Assembly: GCF_003253485.1 (NCBI RefSeq)
Contig: NZ_QKTX01000020.1
Coordinates: 1 to 64,000, forward strand
Direction: 5' to 3'
DNA length: 64,000 nucleotides
Origin: Algoriphagus aquaeductus
GTDB taxonomy: Bacteria > Bacteroidota > Bacteroidia > Cytophagales > Cyclobacteriaceae
Part shown: piece after piece, positions 27,842-35,673 of the stretch
Layout of the letters: every line of letters starts with the position of its first letter
Position numbering within the stretch: the stretch's first letter is position 1
Made by a program: the position numbers and the translations under genes
The notes under the pieces: model-generated
The model's input: only the letters and a program-made list of their open reading frames with translations
What the model was told of the DNA's origin: nothing
The model's database searches: none

Positions 27842-28678
27842 TTATAGCTCTTCATCTATTTTAAAATTTATTGCTCTCGAATATTCACCTAAATCAATAG
27901 CTGCCACCGTCCCTATACTTTGCTGCAAATAACGAAGCAATTGAAAGAAAAATGAGACAAGGGAGACATCAGCTTTACTAAATTCAATGTTTTCTATTGT
28001 TCTGGTATGATAGTAGTCGTTGATACGCTGTTCATAGTTTGTCGTATTAACATCCTCATCACCCACATAATCTACGAAAAAAGCACCGTAATCCACTGCG
28101 CATCCCATATCTATGCTCTGAAAACCGATTAAGTTTTTTAAATGATTTTCAACAGTCTCCGTTTTCTTAAAACTATTGGTACTTGTTAAAATACCTCCTA
28201 GGATTTTTGTCAAGGGTCTTGGGTCATATTTTTTGCCTCGATCAATTATTGAAGTAGTTGTGCGTTTTAATCGTCTTACACTTTCTATTTTTTTTCCTGC
28301 ATACTCAATGTAGCTGATTGAATCTTTACCGGAAGTGATCGAGCCTTTTAGGTCAGGCTTAACTTCAAATATTGCATATACACCCTCTGCTGGAATATAG
28401 TGGATGCCATTTTGAGTCAGAACAAATGGAGTGTACTGTTGGTCATAAATCACCAAATCTATTTGATCACTAAGCTGGCCTGTACTATCTATAACAATTG
28501 CCTTATCGATGCAGTATCTATTTGGTAGGTACTTTCGCAACCATTCAATCCATGTGTCCTCTAAAGAATCTCCTTTGGAACCAGGATGTAAAATAAAATC
28601 TCTGTTTGTGCTCAGTTGAGCAGACATTTGATTTTGAAGACCGGAAAATAATTGCTTTAAACTAATTTTATCTGCCAT
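27842..28678 (-). CDS. nucC: NucC-like cyclic-trinucleotide-activated DNA endonuclease (CBASS effector)
   Basis: The product has 278 residues. It follows the NucC pattern closely: HPGSKGDSLEDTWIEWL (31-47), YLPNRY, then DQIDLVIYDQQYTPF and IPAEGVYAIFEVK. These give the active site D74, E105 and K107, the same arrangement as in E. coli NucC. NucC trimers bind cyclic tri-AMP, join into hexamers and cut all double-stranded DNA, killing the infected cell. A C-terminal extension beyond residue 240 is slightly longer than in E. coli. It is the last gene of the CBASS operon, six bases after the ATPase gene. Confidence 0.88.
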   Translation of the reverse strand: MADKISLKQLFSGLQNQMSAQLSTNRDFILHPGSKGDSLEDTWIEWLRKYLPNRYCIDKAIVIDSTGQLSDQIDLVIYDQQYTPFVLTQNGIHYIPAEGVYAIFEVKPDLKGSITSGKDSISYIEYAGKKIESVRRLKRTTTSIIDRGKKYDPRPLTKILGGILTSTNSFKKTETVENHLKNLIGFQSIDMGCAVDYGAFFVDYVGDEDVNTTNYEQRINDYYHTRTIENIEFSKADVSLVSFFFQLLRYLQQSIGTVAAIDLGEYSRAINFKIDEEL

Positions 28679-28683
28679 TATCT

Positions 28684-29619
28684 TTAAATTTCTTTAAATG
28701 GAGGTGTGGGATAAATTGTTCTTGCTAGAGCTATCGCTCTTTCGGGTTCTACACCTTTATTGGGATATGCGTCAAGTACCAATGCAGGTATTAGACGTTG
28801 AACCAAATCAGAAAAAGTAAAACCATAGGTGCGTTCACCATTGGAACCCGTAAGTTTTACTATTTCTTCAATTTGAGTTAATGTAAAGCCCAATTCTGTT
28901 AGTGGTTCGACTAATAAAATATGGCGTGCTTCTTCATTTGGCCTGCTAAAATAGATGATCTCTGCTGCGCGGCGCCTAATTGCTGGATCGAGTGAATTGG
29001 GACGGTTGGTGCACATGATCACCGCGGCTGGGTATTTTCCATTACCTAGCGCATCTATGCCTCTTATGAAAGCGTTTACGCCTGCCTTATCTTCATGGTG
29101 CATTTGATCATTTTCCCGTGATTGGGCTAAAGCATCGGCCTCATCCACCAACAAGATTACTGCCCCTTTAGATTTTTGATCACCATCTTTAAGTTTCTTG
29201 GCTCTATCAATTGTGTAATCAAATGCTGCTGAAATAAGCTGAGTCATTTGACCTACGCGGCCTTGTCCTCTTGTAGCTAGTGATAATGGAAAAAGCTCAA
29301 CATCAATTTTTTCCTCACGCGCTACTGCATCTCCAATAGTGTATGCTAATTCAGATTTACCTGAGCCAACATCTCCGGCCAAAACGATTAAAGGTGGACG
29401 TCTCAAAACGAAATTGGTAATTCTGTTTGCACCAGGATGAAAGTTGTTTGCCCAATCTTTGATGCCAAATGGATTGACCAAAAGGCCTAGGATTTTTCTT
29501 AGCGTTTCTTTAGTACCATCCAATCCAACCAACAAATTGAATCGTTCTCTCATGTTGGGATCTGGAAACGAGATAGTTTGCTCGAATAATTCCGAAAATG
29601 TAGGTTTAGTTTCACCCAT
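28684..29619 (-). CDS. cap6: TRIP13/Pch2-like AAA ATPase of type III CBASS (Cap6)
   Basis: The product has 311 residues. Walker A is GDVGSGKS (82-89), Walker B VILLVDEAD (154-162), and the arginine fingers lie in LDPAIRRRAAEIIYF. The N-terminal segment with FNLLVGLDGTKETL and the short length match bacterial TRIP13 partners of CD-NTases. In known type III systems this enzyme pulls the HORMA protein out of its active complex with the cyclase and so switches signalling off. It lies two bases from the HORMA gene stop and just before nucC, the standard order. Confidence 0.85.
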   Translation of the reverse strand: MGETKPTFSELFEQTISFPDPNMRERFNLLVGLDGTKETLRKILGLLVNPFGIKDWANNFHPGANRITNFVLRRPPLIVLAGDVGSGKSELAYTIGDAVAREEKIDVELFPLSLATRGQGRVGQMTQLISAAFDYTIDRAKKLKDGDQKSKGAVILLVDEADALAQSRENDQMHHEDKAGVNAFIRGIDALGNGKYPAAVIMCTNRPNSLDPAIRRRAAEIIYFSRPNEEARHILLVEPLTELGFTLTQIEEIVKLTGSNGERTYGFTFSDLVQRLIPALVLDAYPNKGVEPERAIALARTIYPTPPFKEI

Positions 29620-29621
29620 GA

Positions 29622-30137
29622 TTAGAAACTTTTAAGTGACGAACGATCAAGGGTCCTGCCTCCTGAAGAATAACTTTTATCAGAACTCATGTAACCATTG
29701 ATGCCTGGTGCCGATCCAACGCTTCTTATAAAGGGTAGACTTTTTTCAAAATTGGCAAGTTCAGCCGAAGTCAAATTGCTGTAATCCGAATTCCATATCA
29801 TGAATGAAGCAAAAAATGCCCCATTTATATCTGCACCTGCTCTGATTTTTCCAGGGTCATCATCAACGGATGAAAGATTTGATAGATCACGAGCTGAGTA
29901 CCGCAAAGTCGGTTCGATCCAATTGTCATTGCGTTTAAATCCATAGGTGACTTCAGCCAGAAATCCCTTTTTTAAAAATTCAGTTAATTCTGCTTCATAT
30001 AAAGCGATAGTTGAATCACTTGGAGAGCCATATAACCGTTGTATCCTTTTTAGGTCAGTAGCAACCTTGGAAGCCAAGTATTTGGCATGCGTTGTTGTAA
30101 AAGTAGTAGTCTGTGAATATGTGTAACTTAAACTCAT
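29622..30137 (-). CDS. cap7: Bacterial HORMA-domain protein of type III CBASS (Cap7)
   Basis: The product has 171 residues. It starts SYTYSQTTTFTTTHAKYLAS, followed by KVATDLKRIQRLYGSPSD and EVTYGFKRNDNWIEPTLRYS, the typical opening of bacterial HORMA proteins that accompany CdnC-type cyclases. Such proteins bind a closure peptide from phage or host and then activate the cyclase. The Gly/Ser-rich C-terminus (residues 140-171) may carry the safety-belt or an internal closure motif. It is placed between the cyclase and TRIP13 genes with gaps of 12 and 2 bases, so the operon is tight. Confidence 0.8.
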   Translation of the reverse strand: MSLSYTYSQTTTFTTTHAKYLASKVATDLKRIQRLYGSPSDSTIALYEAELTEFLKKGFLAEVTYGFKRNDNWIEPTLRYSARDLSNLSSVDDDPGKIRAGADINGAFFASFMIWNSDYSNLTSAELANFEKSLPFIRSVGSAPGINGYMSSDKSYSSGGRTLDRSSLKSF

Positions 30138-30149
30138 AAATTGATTTGT

Positions 30150-31115
30150 TTAGATTTGAAATGATGAACCAAATACTTTTTGCCAGTAATAGACTGTTTT
30201 TTCTTTTGTTGTTGCATTAAGAGCTGCGTCTATAGCATCACCTGCGTCTAAAGCGGCATCAACAATAGCTTGTGCTTGAATAGAAGTATAGAGCCTGGCG
30301 GCATTGTTTTTTGGATTTACTGGGTCAACTATTTTGACGCGCTCCGAAAATGCGGAAGTAGTCGGTTTTTGAAAGTAATCGTTAAAGGCAATAAGTTCTT
30401 CAAGATTGCTTGTCGCTAGATAGGTAAAGAAGCTCTGAAGTGCTTCTGGGTAGTCTGAAAAGTCGATACCATCATCCAGAAGCTTTGCCATGATTAATTC
30501 TATCATGAACGATTTGAATTTAAAATTGGGGTTTTCCAACTTTTGTACTTTAGCCCATTTTTTCACAAGTCGTATGGTCTGAGAGAAATGGTTTGGCTGT
30601 ATTGATTTCCTGTTTCTGATGAATTCTAGATGTCTAGGAATGCAAGTCGCCAAATAGGATCCATCATCTTGACTAATCAGTTTTCCGTACCAATTGGGAT
30701 CTCCTTCGTAAACAATTGGCACAATATCTATGTCTAGGCCGGATCCCCTAAATGAGATTGTCACCGAGTAGGTGTTCGGTCGTACTTGTTCTGGCTGTAG
30801 ATTCGGAAATGCCTTTCTAAGTTTTTTTGCCAGGTATTCAACTAATTCTTTAACATTTTTAAGGTCCTCAGAACATTTGACATAACAAGCCATGTCAATA
30901 TCGTTCAGATCTCGAAGGGCAGTTCCCTTTGCCAAGCTTCCGGACAGGAGTATTTTCTTTAATGTAAAATCTGGATGTTCTCGAAGGTAATTTGTTACTT
31001 TTTCCCTGACCCTTCTCGCTTGTTCGCGATATTCATCTGCCCATTCTTTCGGAAGATTTACTTTGTCTTTGGCGTATTGGGCTATTTCATCTTGCCCCAC
31101 ATGTATTCTTGACAT
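30150..31115 (-). CDS. cdnC: CBASS oligonucleotide cyclase (CD-NTase, CdnC-like)
   Basis: The product has 321 residues. The nucleotidyltransferase core shows LLSGSLAKGTALRDLNDIDM, with the GS motif at 59-60 and Asp72/Asp74, and a third Asp in SGLDIDIVPIVYEG. An OAS-like helical C-terminal domain (VKKWAKVQKLENPNFKFKSF, later ARLYTSIQAQAIVDAALDAG) completes the fold. With HORMA, TRIP13 and NucC downstream, the expected product is cyclic tri-AMP. It follows a 57-residue gene after an 11-base gap. The system has every part needed for function. Confidence 0.88.
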   Translation of the reverse strand: MSRIHVGQDEIAQYAKDKVNLPKEWADEYREQARRVREKVTNYLREHPDFTLKKILLSGSLAKGTALRDLNDIDMACYVKCSEDLKNVKELVEYLAKKLRKAFPNLQPEQVRPNTYSVTISFRGSGLDIDIVPIVYEGDPNWYGKLISQDDGSYLATCIPRHLEFIRNRKSIQPNHFSQTIRLVKKWAKVQKLENPNFKFKSFMIELIMAKLLDDGIDFSDYPEALQSFFTYLATSNLEELIAFNDYFQKPTTSAFSERVKIVDPVNPKNNAARLYTSIQAQAIVDAALDAGDAIDAALNATTKEKTVYYWQKVFGSSFQI

Positions 31116-31126
31116 ATTTATTTAGT

Positions 31127-31300
31127 TTATTTCTCCTTTCTCACTCCTTTAAAAGGTTCCCCGTCCTTCTTCCCATCCATAAATTTCCCGGTTTCTTTGT
31201 CTCGTTTGGTCCAGATTCCAGTTTTGGGATTTAGGACTTGGGACCGACCGGTAACTGCCCCTTTTCTTGCGTTATCGCCATATGGTTTGTTTCTTGCCAT
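31127..31300 (-). CDS. 57-residue basic protein leading the CBASS operon
   Basis: ATG at 31298-31300 to TAA at 31127-31129 encodes 57 residues that are highly basic and Gly-rich (start MARNKPYGDNARKGAVTGRS, later NPKTGIWTKRDKETGKFMDG). It ends 11 bases before the cyclase start on the same strand. From memory, proteins of this kind are widespread in Bacteroidota and Proteobacteria, often beside accessory genes, with no proven role. The charge suggests nucleic-acid binding, or it could provide a peptide for the HORMA protein. It is easily missed because of its size. Confidence 0.7.
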   Translation of the reverse strand: MARNKPYGDNARKGAVTGRSQVLNPKTGIWTKRDKETGKFMDGKKDGEPFKGVRKEK

Positions 31301-31428
31301 TTTTTTGGATTTAGTTCTTTACATTGACTACTAAAAGCGTTAGATTAACCTAACCTTGGAAAAGCAGTCAGCCATACTACTAAAACCATTACTAACGGTA
31401 TTGGGTAGTCAATGTGTAATGTTGAAAA
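31301..31428. promoter_or_regulatory. Divergent control region with an 11-bp inverted repeat
   Basis: ACATTGACTAC (31321-31331) and GTAGTCAATGT (31405-31415) are perfect inverted copies 73 bp apart, each close to one of the two divergent starts (CBASS and sigma factor). The inner part holds GTTAG/CTAAC pairs. It probably binds a regulator of one or both units. Confidence 0.55.
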
Positions 31429-32109
31429 ATGAACAAAAGTCAAGACTTGAATAGCGAATCAACGGAGAACCTCCTGGAGTATATCCAATGGAAAGACGAT
31501 CCTGACTATACGGAAATTGCCAAGGAGGCATTTAGAGTGTTTACTTTCCGGTATCAGTTAGAACTTCTAAGGAAACTTACTCCAATTTGTAAAAATTGGG
31601 GATATGACAAACAGGTTGCCACAGAATTAGCTTACGAGGCCTTTAACCGCATTTGGAAATATCCCAAATTTGACCTTTCAAAATCAAAGCAAAAAGATTA
31701 TGACACCGCTGTTAAGTTTTATCTCTATGCTATTGCTAAACGACTTTTAGCTGACTACAAAAAAAATGAGACAGGCGTACCGAACCCATTTACAGGAAAT
31801 GAAGTAATAATTCGTGAATTGCCCGATATAGAAATATTAAGCGATGGCAATAAATTCCGTAAAGCAGAGTTGGTAAAAATGTACGAGTTATTAGATGCAG
31901 CATTGTCAAGACTTACACCAAAACACAAGATAATTTATCTAACATACAAACATTACGAATCATTGACAAACGAGGGGTACAATTTACCGAGACATTTAAC
32001 AAAGAAATTACAGGACGAACTTGACCTAACGCAAAACAGTATTCGTGTTTACAAGAAACAAGCAATTGAAGCAGTTAATACACATTTAAAAATATATGGC
32101 TCAAAATAA
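31429..32109 (+). CDS. Sigma-70-like (ECF-type) protein
   Basis: The product has 226 residues. The first half resembles sigma region 2 (LLRKLTPICKNWGYDKQVATELAYEAFNRIW, then FYLYAIAKRLLADYKK) and the second half region 4 (LLDAALSRLTPKHKIIYLTYKHYES, ending TQNSIRVYKKQAIEAVNTHL). It lies in a three-gene set with a small protein and an ImmA/IrrE-type protease, all overlapping. It may direct transcription of this module or act as the regulator freed by the protease. It is divergent from the CBASS operon across a shared control region, so a link is conceivable. Composition is AT-rich and unlike the core genome. Confidence 0.65.
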   Translation: MNKSQDLNSESTENLLEYIQWKDDPDYTEIAKEAFRVFTFRYQLELLRKLTPICKNWGYDKQVATELAYEAFNRIWKYPKFDLSKSKQKDYDTAVKFYLYAIAKRLLADYKKNETGVPNPFTGNEVIIRELPDIEILSDGNKFRKAELVKMYELLDAALSRLTPKHKIIYLTYKHYESLTNEGYNLPRHLTKKLQDELDLTQNSIRVYKKQAIEAVNTHLKIYGSK

Positions 32110-32449
32110 AAAACATATTACTCCAGAGAACATAACTGAATGGTTATCTTCTACGGGTTTCCTTTTCCCAAGGAACGAAGTTGAGCTTGAAAGATTTGAA
32201 AAACTAAATGGTGATGTTGATTTCGGCTTAACAGGGATAGAGATTGACCCTGATAAAATCATTAACGGCACTTTTAGAGAGAAAAAAATCGTAAAAATGC
32301 CTTCTGATATCAATCAGGAAGAAATTAACCCATATCGTATGGCAGCACGTAATGGCAATAACTTGCCAAAGCACATTATGGACAAAATCAAGAAAAATCA
32401 AAGTAAACCAAAAGATGATTCAGACGGGTCGGAAAACACAAATATGTAA
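32096..32449 (+). CDS. 117-residue hypothetical protein between sigma factor and metallopeptidase
   Basis: The frame starts 14 bases inside the sigma gene; ATG at 32096 overlaps its end. The product is hydrophilic, with no signal peptide or membrane helix. It contains EVELERFEKLNGDVDFGLTG and NPYRMAARNGNNLPKHIMDK and ends in a charged Ser/Asp-rich tail. I do not recognise the family. Being sandwiched between a sigma factor and an ImmA/IrrE-like protease, it is a candidate anti-sigma factor or protease substrate. That is inference from position. Confidence 0.6.
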   Translation: MAQNKKHITPENITEWLSSTGFLFPRNEVELERFEKLNGDVDFGLTGIEIDPDKIINGTFREKKIVKMPSDINQEEINPYRMAARNGNNLPKHIMDKIKKNQSKPKDDSDGSENTNM

Positions 32450-33251
32450 ATTAGCAGAATATATTGCTAATGAGTTTTCAGACAAAAATCTTACTTTACT
32501 TGATGAGATTGCCAAGTTTGAAGATGTCCCGATTCATTTTGACAACTACGAAAACGCTTTTGACGGAATGTTGCTATATGATACAGACAGCAAAGACTTT
32601 CACATTCACATAAACATTGATAACGGGAACAAGCAAAACTCTAAACGTGGAAGATTTACACTTGCTCACGAACTCGGTCATTTTTTCTTGGACGAACATC
32701 GATTGGGTTTAAAATACGGTTTGCTTGAACCACACGCTTCATTTCATAACATCAATCACAAATCGGCAATTGAATTAGAAGCAGACTATTTTGCTAGTTG
32801 CTTACTAATGCCAAAAGACAAATTCAGAAACTTTTCTGCAGAGCACAGGAGACTAACAAGGAATAAAAAGTTCTCTCTTGATACAATTCTCGGTCTTTCA
32901 AGTAGCTTTCAAACTAGCGTATTATCCACTCTTATGCGTTTCGGAGAAGTTGGAACACATGAAATATTTGCTGTAATTTCAAAAGACAATGTTGCTAAAT
33001 GGTATGTAAAAAGTGCTGATTTTCCAAATTGGACTTTTAAGTTCAGAATAGGTGACGCTGTTCCCCAAACTACAGTTGCAGGAGAGTATTTCACAAAAGA
33101 AAACAGTAAATACACAGGAATAGAATCTGTATCAGCAGATGACTGGTTTTACATACCTTCAAATGATAACAGAGCAGGCAGAAAAATGTATGAGCAATGC
33201 TTTTATTCCGAAAGCTATGGATATGTAATAAGTTTAATATGGTTTGATTGA
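32415..33251 (+). CDS. ImmA/IrrE family metallo-endopeptidase
   Basis: The product has 278 residues from the ATG at 32415, which overlaps the previous gene by 35 bases; a frame open to 32352 adds only unlikely sequence. The zinc-binding HExxH is in FTLAHELGHFFLDEH, with a third ligand in AIELEADYFASCLLMP (E-x-x-x-D/E pattern of the family). ImmA cleaves a repressor to induce a mobile element, and IrrE/PprI cleaves DdrO after radiation. The small upstream protein or the sigma factor is the likely substrate here. The C-terminal 120 residues look like a separate sensory domain. Confidence 0.8.
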   Translation: MIQTGRKTQICKLAEYIANEFSDKNLTLLDEIAKFEDVPIHFDNYENAFDGMLLYDTDSKDFHIHINIDNGNKQNSKRGRFTLAHELGHFFLDEHRLGLKYGLLEPHASFHNINHKSAIELEADYFASCLLMPKDKFRNFSAEHRRLTRNKKFSLDTILGLSSSFQTSVLSTLMRFGEVGTHEIFAVISKDNVAKWYVKSADFPNWTFKFRIGDAVPQTTVAGEYFTKENSKYTGIESVSADDWFYIPSNDNRAGRKMYEQCFYSESYGYVISLIWFD

Positions 33252-33373
33252 ATTATTCTTAAGTAAATACCCTACTTATACATCTATTTTACACTCTCGC
33301 TATCATCTATAGATTTTAGTGAAATTACATATGTTTCAATGCAGGGTTTTGTTATTTTTAGTAATTTGGAACC

Positions 33374-34258
33374 ATGAATTTGAACGAGAAATTATCCCGT
33401 TTGCCAAAACCTAAGCAAGAAGAAATTGCCAAAGCCTTGGATATTATTCTGAAAATTGCTAATCCTGAGAAGGTGATCCTTTTTGGAAGTTATGCCAAAG
33501 GTAAATGGGTGGATGATATTACTATGGAAGATGGAATAACTTTCCATTATCAGAGTGATTTTGATTTTTTGGTGGTGATAAAGGATGATTCAATCAAAGA
33601 ATTTGAGCTAAAAAGTAAAATTGAAAATAGGGCATTCAATTCCGTTCGAGGTATTGTAAGTCCTCTTGTCCATAGCATTGATTACATCAATGAGGGGCTT
33701 ATTGTTGGACAGTACTTTTTTAAGGAAATTATCGAAGAAGGAATCTTACTTTATGATACTGGGACTTCCTCTTTTGTCTCACCAAAGGAGCTTTCGCCTT
33801 TCCAGATGTTTGAAAGAGCCCAAGAATATTTTGAGATTTGGTTCCAGATGGGTAAGGATTTTTTAATCGATGGAAATAATTGCTTGAAAAGGGGAAGTTT
33901 CAGGAAGGCAATGTTTGAATATCATCAAGCCGTCGAACATTTTTATGCTTCTATTCTTTTAGTATTAAAAGGATTTAAGCCTAAGTCTCATAATATTGAA
34001 GGTTTGAGAACTTATTCAAAACACCTTAGTAGTGAGTTATTCCTATTATTCGATTTTTCTAGTGACAACCCATCTGAACGACTTCATCTGGAAGCTTTAA
34101 AAAAAGGTTATATCGATGCTCGATACAGCCGAAAGTACAAAGTTTCCTTAGAGGACTGTGTTTTCGTCAAAAAGAAGGTAAGTAAAATGCAAGCCATAGT
34201 TAAAAACGCATGTTTATCAGAAATGCAAAAACTTAAAAACTCACTCAAATCTGAATAA
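33374..34258 (+). CDS. MNT-HEPN fusion (nucleotidyltransferase with HEPN domain)
   Basis: The product has 294 residues. The N-terminal minimal nucleotidyltransferase has ILFGSYAKGKW and the DxD in SDFDFLVVI. The C-terminal HEPN domain starts near residue 165 (RGSFRKAMFEYHQAVEHFYA) and includes DARYSRKYKV near its end. In HEPN/MNT toxin-antitoxin pairs the NTase modifies and silences the HEPN ribonuclease; here both are in one chain. The classic Rx4-6H motif is not clear, so RNase activity is unsure. Its end overlaps the XRE gene on the opposite strand by 18 bases. Confidence 0.75.
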   Translation: MNLNEKLSRLPKPKQEEIAKALDIILKIANPEKVILFGSYAKGKWVDDITMEDGITFHYQSDFDFLVVIKDDSIKEFELKSKIENRAFNSVRGIVSPLVHSIDYINEGLIVGQYFFKEIIEEGILLYDTGTSSFVSPKELSPFQMFERAQEYFEIWFQMGKDFLIDGNNCLKRGSFRKAMFEYHQAVEHFYASILLVLKGFKPKSHNIEGLRTYSKHLSSELFLLFDFSSDNPSERLHLEALKKGYIDARYSRKYKVSLEDCVFVKKKVSKMQAIVKNACLSEMQKLKNSLKSE

Positions 34259-34462
34259 ATCTTCAATTTTTACTTCAAGGGCATTAGCAATTTGCAATAC
34301 CAAATATGCTGAAGGATTTACCAATCCCCTTTCAAGTCGGCTAATTGCTTGATAGTCTTTCTCAATAAGGTCACCAAGTTTTCCTTGAGTTAGGTTTTTT
34401 TCCTCTCTTAAGGTTTTAATTTTTCGCCCCAATTTTATTCTAAAATCCTCCAAACCTTCCAT
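34241..34462 (-). CDS. XRE-family helix-turn-helix regulator
   Basis: The product has 73 residues, a single HTH_3 domain: RIKLGRKIKTLREEKNLTQG, then KDYQAISRLERGLVNPSAYL and IANALEVKIEDLF. Such short regulators control toxin-antitoxin or phage-like genes. It overlaps tail to tail with the MNT-HEPN gene, so the two may repress each other by antisense transcription or belong to the same module. No obvious operator is seen upstream. Confidence 0.82.
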   Translation of the reverse strand: MEGLEDFRIKLGRKIKTLREEKNLTQGKLGDLIEKDYQAISRLERGLVNPSAYLVLQIANALEVKIEDLFRFE

Positions 34463-34611
34463 TAGGAGGGAATTTGGGCACTATATGAAAAAATATACTA
34501 AACATATTTGTTTTATTAGGTGAGATTATTTATGTTTGATTACTTATCATCCTCATTGCCGGTCTGAGAAGCCATAAACCGTGGATGATGAATAATTTGA
34601 ATTACGACATT

Positions 34612-34694
34612 GGAAGTGCGGCCTCCCATTTATTGGATCGAGGCTCGGGCATCTTCTCAGGCCCCAGCAATGGGACAGGGAGGCTAGCACTTCC
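34612..34694. repeat. Long hairpin in non-coding DNA
   Basis: GGAAGTGC (34612-34619) pairs with GCACTTCC (34687-34694), GCCTCCC (34621-34627) with GGGAGGC (34678-34684), and CCCATT with AATGGG. The result is a nested 83-base stem-loop typical of a structured RNA or a non-autonomous element. The 65-codon frame across it follows from the hairpin and is not taken as a gene. Confidence 0.55.
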
Positions 34695-34805
34695 GGTACA
34701 TTGGTTGATAGCCCGTATTGGTCAGAAGACCGGGGGCTCCTTTGAGATTCTGTTTCCTAGGAAACCGAAGAATCCCATCTGAGGGTTTTACGATTCACTT
34801 TTCTA

Positions 34806-34850
34806 CTCGGATTGCTCCTTTGCGCAGGGACACACCACTACTAATCCGAG
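34806..34850. repeat. Structured repeat family E, copy 1
   Basis: CTCGGATT (34806-34813) pairs with AATCCGAG (34843-34850). The inside reads GCTCC, a variable stretch, AGGGAC and CACCACTACT. A second copy with compensating changes in the stems is at 35120-35164. Confidence 0.6.
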
Positions 34851-35119
34851 GTTCCTTTTCCTAGTCAAACCTATTCTTTGTCGCCAGAAGTATTCCTTGG
34901 CACGGTGGAAATCCATGATTTCTTTGAAGTATCTGGCCTGCCTGCCGAAGGTAGGTATCAAGTATCAAAAAGTGGACGAACCGAAATCCGAATTCCGCAA
35001 TCCGAAATTCCAATTTCTTCAATTATGTCAGCACGTTCAATCCCGACTCCCAGAGTCCTCCAGAGCACCAAGCTGCTCTTCAAAAACCTGATCAAAAACC
35101 CCACCTGATCATTTTTCGC

Positions 35120-35164
35120 CCCTGATTGCTCCCGTACCTACGGGACTACCACTACGAATCAGGG
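35120..35164. repeat. Structured repeat family E, copy 2
   Basis: CCCTGATT (35120-35127) pairs with AATCAGGG (35157-35164). The inside reads GCTCCCGTACCTACGGGACT followed by ACCACTACG, with an inner hairpin CCCGT/ACGGG. Stems differ from copy 1 but keep pairing, while the ATTGCTCC and CCACTAC segments are shared. Confidence 0.6.
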
Positions 35165-35221
35165 TGTACCACGCGTCATTAAGGAAAATCCAAAAGCTGG
35201 ATTGTTACCGTGAACCCACTA

Positions 35222-35330
35222 TCTCACCGACCTGGTGTATTTCACTCCGACGTAGGAGGAGTGTATTTCGCGCTAGCATATCTCAGCAAAGCGATATCTC
35301 GTGAAGCATAGTTCAGCGGAGCGGTATCTC
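35222..35330. repeat. TAT(C/T)TC-spaced hairpin array 1
   Basis: Short hairpin cores such as ACTCCGACGTAGGAGGAGT, GCGCTAGC, AGCAAAGC and AGCGGAGCGG alternate with TATTTC or TATCTC spacers. A homologous array lies at 35535-35637. There is no coding sequence. Confidence 0.65.
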
Positions 35331-35534
35331 TTTCCTTGTGACGCTCCAAGAAGGAGCCGATCGACTGCAGCGTATCTTTTTCCTTCTACTATCTACCTAT
35401 TTCTTAACCCATTGATTGCTTGTCTTATACGGAGTCAGGATGGAATGCTATTTCCTAAAGTGAAATATCATTGAAATACAGTTGAAATAAAGCCGCCTTC
35501 GACGTCTGAAATACTTGAACCCGATTCGGAACCC

Positions 35535-35637
35535 CATATTTCACCGACCGCAGGGAGGTGTATTTCACTCCGACGCAGGAGGAGTATATCTCGCGCAGCA
35601 TATCTCAGCGCAGCGGTATCTCGCGCAGCATATCTCT
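35535..35637. repeat. TAT(C/T)TC-spaced hairpin array 2
   Basis: The order is TATTTC, ACCGACCGCAGGGAGGTG, TATTTC, ACTCCGACGCAGGAGGAG, TATATCTC, GCGCAGCA, TATCTC, AGCGCAGCGG, TATCTC, GCGCAGCA, TATCTC. Almost every core has a GCAG loop between complementary bases. It ends 36 bases before the TlpA-like gene. Confidence 0.65.
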
Positions 35638-35673
35638 CCCTAATCCAAGCAATCATTACAAACCACTAGTAGC

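Noticed and set aside
28684-29619. Reading this AAA ATPase as a generic defence ATPase
   Set aside because: Its place between a HORMA protein and NucC and its short TRIP13-like form make the CBASS assignment stronger.
34585-34782. 65-codon frame on the + strand as a gene
   Set aside because: It runs through the long hairpin; Gly/Ser/Arg-rich composition is explained by the stem sequence, and no motif or start context is seen.
35222-35637. Possible CRISPR array
   Set aside because: The repeated hexamer spacers are much too short and the units vary in length; no cas genes are present.
35468-35656. 62-codon minus-strand frame rich in AARD repeats
   Set aside because: It is the translation of the TATCTC hairpin array; the repeating residues mirror the DNA repeat.
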